A stretch of 17,943 bases of DNA, from positions 1 through 17,943 of the forward strand of contig JAYTCK010000063.1 in assembly GCA_043736515.1 (NCBI GenBank), in the 5' to 3' direction. Position numbers and translations under genes: made by a program. This document shows positions 13,041 to 17,943 of the stretch, one piece after another; within the stretch, counting starts at the first letter, position 1, and every line of letters starts with the position of its first letter. The stretch comes from MHLP01 sp043736515 (GTDB taxonomy: Bacteria; Patescibacteriota; Minisyncoccia; Phycocordibacterales; UBA6899). Under the pieces are notes generated by a model. The model had not been told where the DNA came from and made no database searches. It was given only the letters and a program-made list of their open reading frames with translations.

Positions 13041-13667
13041 ATGCCCCGTGTGTACTTTACCATTTCTAGTATTTCTCTACCGACCTTCGATACCGTTACT
13101 GCGGGCTACCACAAACAAGTTGATGAAAAAAAGAGTAGTATCCGATTGCGCGCCGCATTTTTGTTCACGTGTGTCAAAAGTCTTTGTCGAGAGCGAAAGT
13201 TGCCTCAAAAAGTAATTCCCACCAAAACACCTCGCAGCATCTCTCCGATTATTGACCCCCAATTTCTTCTTTTTGCCATTCTTGTCGCGGAGTACATGAG
13301 GCAAGGGTATCAAGTCGGACACATGGGAGGCTCCGGAGCATTTGTGCATTATGCAGAATGCTCGCTTGCTACTTTTGTAACGAGTACAATCCAGCTTGGT
13401 GAGCGACATACATTATCTATAACTCCACATAAACATAGTGTTGAAGTCAGTGATATTCCTGAATATGCGCGACTGCTTAAGCTAAAGAGTTTGACTCGCG
13501 ACGCTTCACTTTCTGCTCTCTTAAACAGGCTCGCACTCTGGCTCTATCTTTTTGTGCAAGTCTACCATTACGGTTGGAAAATTGTTCTCTATCATCCAAA
13601 AACTAATGACAAGAAAGAGTTGTCGAACATATTTTTTTCTAAATTCTCACCCGACATGCCCCTGTAA
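13041..13667 (+). CDS. hypothetical protein
   Basis: This is a 208-residue protein I do not recognise. It has no signal peptide. The N-terminus reads VYFTISSISLPTFDTV, which could be a beta strand; the middle has basic patches (KLPQKVIPTKTPRS) and a hydrophobic stretch (DPQFLLFAILVAEYM, about 73-87); a stronger hydrophobic segment lies at about 156-172 (LALWLYLFVQVYHYGW). It may be membrane-associated. Two Cys (about 45 and 50) follow a short RLRAAFLF segment. Evidence for a real gene is the unbroken frame, the Shine-Dalgarno site and the strong terminator just after the stop. Neighbours (pseudouridine synthase, glyA) give no functional hint. The frame extends upstream to 12942 without support. 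Confidence 0.6.
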   Translation: MPRVYFTISSISLPTFDTVTAGYHKQVDEKKSSIRLRAAFLFTCVKSLCRERKLPQKVIPTKTPRSISPIIDPQFLLFAILVAEYMRQGYQVGHMGGSGAFVHYAECSLATFVTSTIQLGERHTLSITPHKHSVEVSDIPEYARLLKLKSLTRDASLSALLNRLALWLYLFVQVYHYGWKIVLYHPKTNDKKELSNIFFSKFSPDMPL

Positions 13668-13668
13668 T

Positions 13669-13700
13669 AAACATCTCCCACACGAGATGTTTTTCTTTTT
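13669..13700 (+). terminator. intrinsic terminator of the hypothetical gene
   Basis: ACATCTC (13671-13677) pairs with GAGATGT (13684-13690), extended by flanking A/T pairs, with a 6-nt loop and a T-rich tail. It starts 2 nt after the stop codon. Confidence 0.85.
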
Positions 13701-13742
13701 AGCCATACTCTGCTTGGTTATTTGTACGTCAAAACAATCGTG

Positions 13743-13748
13743 TATAAT
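13743..13748 (+). promoter_or_regulatory. -10 element of glyA
   Basis: A perfect TATAAT ends 9 nt before ATG 13758; TTTGTA (13721-13726) is a possible -35 at 16 nt. No Shine-Dalgarno site is present. Confidence 0.6.
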
Positions 13749-13757
13749 AGCTTGAGT

Positions 13758-14933
13758 ATGAAAGACACAAAAATAAAAAAACTCATTACCAAAGAAGAAA
13801 AAAGAGAAAAATCAGTCGTGAATCTCATCGCCTCGGAGAATTATGTGTCAAAGGATGTACTCGAAGCGCTCGGCTCTGTCCTTACCAACAAATATGCGGA
13901 AGGATATCCTGGTCGTCGCTACTATGGCGGCAACAGCGTTGTAGATGAAGTAGAACTACTTGCAATAGAGCGCGCACTCAAGTTATTTAAACTTGAAGCT
14001 AAAAAATGGCACGTGAATGTACAGCCACTCTCCGGCTCGCCTGCAAATATGGCTGTGTATCTTGCGCTGCTGCCTCATGGTGGCACCGGAAAAATTATGG
14101 GAATGCAACTTGCCCATGGGGGGCATCTCACTCATGGACATGGCGTTTCCGCATCAGGTAAGTTTTGGAAACAAATTCCTTATGGAGTTTCTGCAAAGAG
14201 TGAATTGCTCGATTATGATGATCTTGCGCGGATCGCAAGGCGCGAGAAGCCGCACATCATTGTTGCTGGGTTCACTGCATATCCGCGACGGATAAACTGG
14301 AAAAAATTTCGTTACATTGCGGACGAGGTGGGCGCGTATCTCATGGTTGATATGTCTCATATCGCCGGACTTGTTGCGGGAGGTGCGCATGCGTCGCCGT
14401 TTCCATTTGCAGATATTGTAACGACTACCACACATAAGACCCTTCGGGGTCCGCGCGGCGCTATGATCTTTGTGCGCAGAGATGAGCGGAAGCTTGATGA
14501 AAAAATCGACAAAGCGGTATTCCCTGGATTGCAAGGTGGTCCTCATGAAAATGCCATAGCGGGAGTTGCAGTCGCACTCGGTGAAGCTCTTCGACCGAAA
14601 TTCAAAACCTATGCCGCGCAAGTAGTGAAGAATGCCGCTGCACTTTCCGATGAACTAAAAAGACTTGGATGGCGTATTGTTTCAGGCGGGACAGATAATC
14701 ATCTACTTTTGGTTGATACATGGGGGAATGGCGTTTCAGGAAAAGAGGCATCGTTAAAGCTCGAGTGCGCGGGGATTATTGTAAATATGAATACGATCCC
14801 GTTTGATACGCGGAAACCAATGGACCCTTCAGGCATTAGGCTCGGCACAGGAGCAGAAACAACCAGGGGGGCGAAAGAAAAAAACATGGTTGCACTGGCG
14901 CGTCGTATTGACACGGTATTACGAAAGAAATAA
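13758..14933 (+). CDS. glyA: serine hydroxymethyltransferase
   Basis: The 391-residue PLP enzyme interconverts serine and glycine while loading the one-carbon unit onto tetrahydrofolate. Motifs in order: NLIASENYVSKDVL (about 22-35), NKYAEGYPGRRYYGGN (about 44-59), NVQPLSGSPANMAVY (about 83-97), AHGGHLTHG (about 117-125), the PLP-facing LMVDMSHIAGLVA (about 196-208) and the Schiff-base lysine K227 in TTTTHKTLRGPRG. The C-terminal half has GGTDNHLLLVD. Length is a little short of the usual about 415. The start ATG 13758 follows TATAAT by 9 nt; the 12-codon extension to 13722 covers the promoter and is rejected. folD follows after 51 nt with its own -10, so the pair shares a pathway but not necessarily a transcript. 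Confidence 0.96.
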   Translation: MKDTKIKKLITKEEKREKSVVNLIASENYVSKDVLEALGSVLTNKYAEGYPGRRYYGGNSVVDEVELLAIERALKLFKLEAKKWHVNVQPLSGSPANMAVYLALLPHGGTGKIMGMQLAHGGHLTHGHGVSASGKFWKQIPYGVSAKSELLDYDDLARIARREKPHIIVAGFTAYPRRINWKKFRYIADEVGAYLMVDMSHIAGLVAGGAHASPFPFADIVTTTTHKTLRGPRGAMIFVRRDERKLDEKIDKAVFPGLQGGPHENAIAGVAVALGEALRPKFKTYAAQVVKNAAALSDELKRLGWRIVSGGTDNHLLLVDTWGNGVSGKEASLKLECAGIIVNMNTIPFDTRKPMDPSGIRLGTGAETTRGAKEKNMVALARRIDTVLRKK

Positions 14934-14972
14934 TACAATTTTGACTATCCTTGTGCAGATGAAGTCGTGCGT

Positions 14973-14978
14973 TATAAT
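14973..14978 (+). promoter_or_regulatory. -10 element of folD
   Basis: A perfect TATAAT ends 6 nt before ATG 14985. The block TATAATGCCTTCATGAT differs from that of lnt at two bases. Confidence 0.65.
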
Positions 14979-14984
14979 GCCTTC

Positions 14985-15809
14985 ATGATAATAGATGGAA
15001 GGGCGATCGCCTTCGAAATTGAAGAAAAAGTGAGGGTCACACTCCCCCAGTTTTCCCATCTCCCCCAATTGGCAATCATTGTTGTGGGGAAGAATCCCGT
15101 TATTGAAAGTTTCGTGCGTATAAAAAAGAGAGTAGGGGAACGCCTCGGTATTGCGGTCATAGAGCATGTTTTTCCCGAGTCGATCACCGGCGAGGAATTA
15201 AAGTCGCAGATCCTGAAAATTGCAGCAGATTCCAAAATGTCCGGTATTATCGTTCAACTTCCGCTCCCGCAGCATATTGATGTGCAAGCGATGCTCGATG
15301 CGATACCACTCGAGAAAGATGTTGATATGCTTTCTCGTGAGGCAGTTGCAGGGTTTGCGCGTGGTGATGCACGCATCCTTCCACCTGTTGCAGGAGCAAT
15401 TCAAGAAATTTTAGAACGGGGAAAAATCGATGTCGGTGGAAAAGATGTGCTCATTTTAGGTTACGGACGTCTTGTCGGAGCCCCGGCGTCTATTCTTTTA
15501 CGGCACAATCATGCACACGTAACGGTGATTGACCGCGATGTTGCCAATCTTGCGCAACATACACGCGAATCCGAGATTATAATTTCTGGAGTAGGGAAGG
15601 CGCGATTCATCCTTCCGGAGATGCTCACTCCCGGCGTAGTGCTCATTGATGCAGGAACAAGCGAAACGGGAGGGAAGATTGTTGGTGATGTTGATCCTTC
15701 GTGCGCCGAAATTGCGAGTATTTTTACTCCCGTTCCCGGAGGAGTCGGACCCATTGCCGTTGCGATGATATTTAAGAATTTGTGTATATTGGGACGCCCA
15801 AATATATAA
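14985..15809 (+). CDS. folD: FolD-family methylenetetrahydrofolate dehydrogenase/cyclohydrolase (divergent)
   Basis: The 274-residue protein has the FolD two-domain layout. FolD oxidises 5,10-methylene-THF with NADP and hydrolyses the product to 10-formyl-THF; the substrate comes from GlyA, encoded just upstream. The catalytic lysine region reads SFVRIKKRVGERLGI (Phe replaces the usual Tyr), followed by GIIVQLPLPQHI and KDVDM (normally KDVDG). The cofactor loop reads GYGRLVGAPAS instead of GRSxxVGxP, and the PCTP segment is LPPVAGA. The C-terminal TPVPGGVGP block is intact. These changes raise doubt about NADP preference or full bifunctionality. The start follows TATAAT by 6 nt; the six-codon upstream extension covers the promoter and is rejected. 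Confidence 0.88.
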   Translation: MIIDGRAIAFEIEEKVRVTLPQFSHLPQLAIIVVGKNPVIESFVRIKKRVGERLGIAVIEHVFPESITGEELKSQILKIAADSKMSGIIVQLPLPQHIDVQAMLDAIPLEKDVDMLSREAVAGFARGDARILPPVAGAIQEILERGKIDVGGKDVLILGYGRLVGAPASILLRHNHAHVTVIDRDVANLAQHTRESEIIISGVGKARFILPEMLTPGVVLIDAGTSETGGKIVGDVDPSCAEIASIFTPVPGGVGPIAVAMIFKNLCILGRPNI

Positions 15810-15840
15810 ATGCGGTTTAACCCGGGATAAGTAAATTTGG

Positions 15841-15846
15841 TATACT
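15841..15846 (+). promoter_or_regulatory. extended -10 element of the PAP2 gene
   Basis: TGG-TATACT (15838-15846); the hexamer ends 6 nt before ATG 15853. There is no clear -35. Confidence 0.55.
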
Positions 15847-15852
15847 CAAGAG

Positions 15853-16392
15853 ATGCTTGCCATGCTCGCCTCTCTTGATCAATGGATATTACTAATGATT
15901 TATAATGCTGCCGCAAGTGCATCGATTTTTTCAGCAACATTTATTTTTTTTGCAGAATGGTTACCGTATTTAGTGATTGCATCGGTCATTGTGTATGAAT
16001 TCTACATTCAGGATGGAATACGAAAAACGCTCAGTGCACTGTTTATTACAATGTTTGCACCAATGCTGACAGGAGTCGTTGTTGCTTTAATGAAAACCTC
16101 CCTTCCTTCTCCACGACCCTATGTCACGAATCTCGACATCACTCCATTTGTTGCGGTAAGTAATTCATTCGGCTCTTTTCCTTCGGCACACGCTGCGGTT
16201 TTTAGTGCATTGGCGGGAACCATGGTCGCGCAAAGAAGCACTGTCTGGAAATGGTATGTTGCTGCGGCATTAATTATTGGAATTTCTCGCATCGCCGTCG
16301 GGGTACATTTTCCGATTGATGTTGTAATGGGAATATGTCTCGGATTCAGCATCGGTGTTCTCTCGGGAATTTTTTTCCTCAAGCAAAAATAA
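15853..16392 (+). CDS. PAP2-superfamily membrane phosphatase
   Basis: The 179-residue protein has about five membrane helices and the three phosphatase motifs of the PAP2 family: K-TSLPSP-RP (about 81-89), PSAH (about 112-115; the usual PSGH with Ala for Gly) and SRIAVGVHFPID (about 145-156; the SRx5Hx3D motif). Small proteins of this type dephosphorylate undecaprenyl pyrophosphate (PgpB/YbjG-like) or phosphatidylglycerol phosphate. With rodA and glycan transferases nearby, carrier-lipid recycling is a reasonable but unproven role. ATG 15853 lies 6 nt after TATACT. It is the last gene before a long AT-rich spacer. Confidence 0.9.
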   Translation: MLAMLASLDQWILLMIYNAAASASIFSATFIFFAEWLPYLVIASVIVYEFYIQDGIRKTLSALFITMFAPMLTGVVVALMKTSLPSPRPYVTNLDITPFVAVSNSFGSFPSAHAAVFSALAGTMVAQRSTVWKWYVAAALIIGISRIAVGVHFPIDVVMGICLGFSIGVLSGIFFLKQK

Positions 16393-16738
16393 ATTTTTTT
16401 TATTTCAGATATACAATCAAGTGTGGTGGATTGTAATTAATATTTTTTAAAACATAGCGGAAATAATATATTACAAACACTTTTATGTGTCCCTTATTTT
16501 ATGTACTAAAAATAAGTTATGTGTTCTTTTATATTTTGCGTTCATGATGATAAAAAATTGATTTTTTTGTCTCAAAACTGTGGATAACGGGAATAAAATA
16601 TCCAATCTGCACATATTGAAATAAATGCAAGCGCTGTAATAAAAATACTCCCCGAGTTATCCCCTTATTTCTCCTCAAAAACAATAAAAACATTGTGTTT
16701 AAATGATAAAATAACAGTTACTGAGACCGCTATAGTAT
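16393..16738. other. AT-rich intergenic region with one DnaA-box match and palindromes
   Basis: This stretch of about 350 bp is without a supportable gene and is far more AT-rich than its surroundings. It contains a 9-of-9 DnaA box on the reverse strand (TGTGGATAA, 16579-16587) and a partial one (TTATCCCCT, 16657-16665), which together form an inverted repeat GGATAAC...GTTATCC (16582-16588/16656-16662). It also has a perfect 8-bp palindrome CTTATTTT/AAAATAAG (16493-16500/16509-16516), and TATAGT at 16731-16736 that may serve as a -10 for the downstream gene. Confidence 0.5.
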
Positions 16739-16804
16739 GTGCACGTTGGAGCGAAAAAAGTCCAGTATTTGCTTGTGAGCTTGTATCATTTTTTTGGTTC
16801 TACA

Positions 16805-17943
16805 TTGAGGAAAACACTTTCAGGAATTTTGCTCCTGAGTTTCTTTTTGATACCAGCACAAACAGTTTTCGCCCAAACGTTTAGCGCTCCACGACAGATA
16901 AACTATCAAGCAAAATTAACCAATGCGAGCAATGTCGCCGTCACTGACGGAATATACAACATTTGGTTCCGCCTATACACCACTCCGACAGGCGCTACCA
17001 CATCAAACATTTGGGAGGATCAGTACATCGGTGGCGGGAAAATCCAAGTTACAAATGGTCTTTTTTCCGTGATGCTTGGTGCAAGCTCCTCACTTGCTTC
17101 GGTTAATTTCAATCAAACTCTCTACCTCGCACTTGAAGTGGGAAGTACTACGGGTACTCCTGTGTGGGACGGTGAGATGACACCACGCAAACAACTCGGT
17201 GCGGTTCCCACTGCCTTTGTTGCAGATACGTTGGATAATTTAAACTCCACGCAATTTGTGCGCACCGATGCAACGAGCTCGATTGCAAGTTCTTCTCCGG
17301 TGACTTTACTCACACTCAACCAAAGCGGAGCAGGGAAGGTACTTGATATACAAAGCAGCGGGGTATCGCTTGCGACATTTCTTTCGAGCGGGCTTGTGGG
17401 TATCGGCACATCTTCCCCGTATGCAAAACTTTCCGTGGTTGGAGAAGTTGTTGCGGCGTTCTTCACTGCAACAACAACCGCAACTTCTACATTCGGAGGA
17501 GGACTCTCCATCGGCACGACAGGTCAGCCGGGAATCCTTTCTGTTCTCGGGAATGCAACCTCGACGTTCGCAAACGGCATCACCCTTACAAATGGTTGTC
17601 TTGTGGTGAATGGTGCTTGCGTGGGAGGAGGATCAACTTCCGCTGTCGGTGGAACTGGGGCTATTCAGTTCGCAAGCGGAGCATCGTTTGATGGCGACAA
17701 CACAAAGTTCTTCTGGGACAACACTGCGAAGTCGCTTGCGCTTGGTACTACCACGGCATTTGCACGACTCTCGATCCAGAGTTCAAACGGCTCCCAAACC
17801 CCACTCTTTGATGTTGCCACTACCACCGCCTCCACCTTTGCCACTTCCTCTCTATTCCGCATCAACGCTGACGGCAACGTCGGTATCGGTACCTCATCCC
17901 CATACGCAAAACTCTCTGTCGCAGGCCAAGTCGCCGCCGCCTT
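16805..17943 (+). CDS. exported repetitive surface protein, 5' part (cut by window edge)
   Basis: The open frame runs from 16736 to the window end without a stop. Translated from TTG 16805 it begins with an ideal signal peptide, RKTLSGILLLSFFLIPAQ plus TVFA, with cleavage before QTFSAP. A domain NYQAKLTNASN...TDGIYNIWFRLY follows (about 30-135; GAVPTAFVADTLD at its end), then Thr/Ser/Ala-rich modules with ATSTF-type repeats and VGIGTSSPYAKLSV twice (codons from 17396 and 17879, 483 bp apart). Such modules are seen in long CPR surface proteins and resemble phage tail-fibre stalk repeats; a beta-helical stalk is inferred. The start is uncertain: GTG 16739, TTG 16769, GTG 16775 and TTG 16781 are in frame, none with a Shine-Dalgarno site. 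The full length cannot be known. Confidence 0.8.
   Translation, partial: MRKTLSGILLLSFFLIPAQTVFAQTFSAPRQINYQAKLTNASNVAVTDGIYNIWFRLYTTPTGATTSNIWEDQYIGGGKIQVTNGLFSVMLGASSSLASVNFNQTLYLALEVGSTTGTPVWDGEMTPRKQLGAVPTAFVADTLDNLNSTQFVRTDATSSIASSSPVTLLTLNQSGAGKVLDIQSSGVSLATFLSSGLVGIGTSSPYAKLSVVGEVVAAFFTATTTATSTFGGGLSIGTTGQPGILSVLGNATSTFANGITLTNGCLVVNGACVGGGSTSAVGGTGAIQFASGASFDGDNTKFFWDNTAKSLALGTTTAFARLSIQSSNGSQTPLFDVATTTASTFATSSLFRINADGNVGIGTSSPYAKLSVAGQVAAA

Noticed and set aside
16393..16738. Calling this region the chromosomal origin
   Set aside because: Only one exact DnaA box, no dnaA or dnaN beside it and no skew information.
1..17943. Alternative genetic code (TGA read as an amino acid)
   Set aside because: No gene has in-frame TGA; the amidohydrolase ends at TGA just before a proper terminator.
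1..17943. CRISPR array, prophage, transposase or integrase
   Set aside because: No regularly spaced direct repeats and no matching protein motifs were seen on either strand.

Overview
The window looks like a piece of a small-genome bacterium of the Patescibacteria/CPR type, most likely a Parcubacteria-like lineage. This is an inference. The clues are a membrane-anchored VWA protein with a Cys-rich 'CTDG...DCGGPC' linker, a small anchored cupredoxin, a signal-peptide surface protein built from 'VGIGTSSPYAKLSV' modules, a sparse set of single-copy housekeeping genes, and short promoters sitting directly on start codons. Stop codons are mostly TAA, some TAG, and TGA once (the amidohydrolase), so the standard bacterial code fits. 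No phage, transposase, CRISPR or plasmid genes are visible.

Layout. 1-1114: 3' end of a 23S rRNA, a 310-nt spacer without tRNA, 5S rRNA, tRNA-Trp(CCA), an unidentified ~100-nt structured RNA with its own terminator, and tRNA-Cys(GCA) with a near-consensus promoter. 1194-2923: a MOSC-domain protein (+) and a TIM-barrel amidohydrolase (-), convergent, with two back-to-back terminators. 3112-5068: an anchored cupredoxin broken by an apparent +1 frameshift, then a VWA-domain membrane protein. 5154-6272: rodA. 6274-10016: a 3.4-kb block (PD-(D/E)XK nuclease, lnt, GT4 glycosyltransferase) bounded by two inverted copies of a multi-hairpin repeat. 10055-12230: polyprenyl-phosphate sugar-phosphate transferase and a membrane-anchored alpha/beta hydrolase. 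12295-13667: RsuA/RluB-type pseudouridine synthase and an unrecognised protein. 13758-15809: glyA and folD (one-carbon metabolism). 15853-16392: PAP2 phosphatase. 16393-16738: AT-rich spacer. 16805-end: start of a repetitive exported protein cut by the window edge.

Together the middle of the window is an envelope neighbourhood: cell-wall elongation (RodA), lipoprotein acylation (Lnt), surface-glycan initiation and elongation (sugar-phosphate transferase, GT4), and a possible undecaprenyl-pyrophosphate recycling enzyme (PAP2).

Two signals stand out. First, a dispersed repeat made of up to five hairpins inside an outer stem occurs twice in inverted orientation. One arm shows two compensatory base-pair changes between copies, and three adjacent arms are missing from one copy. 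Second, at least nine genes carry a TATAAT-like hexamer ending 6-9 nt before the start codon, which predicts leaderless mRNAs. The MOSC, amidohydrolase and unrecognised genes instead have Shine-Dalgarno sequences.
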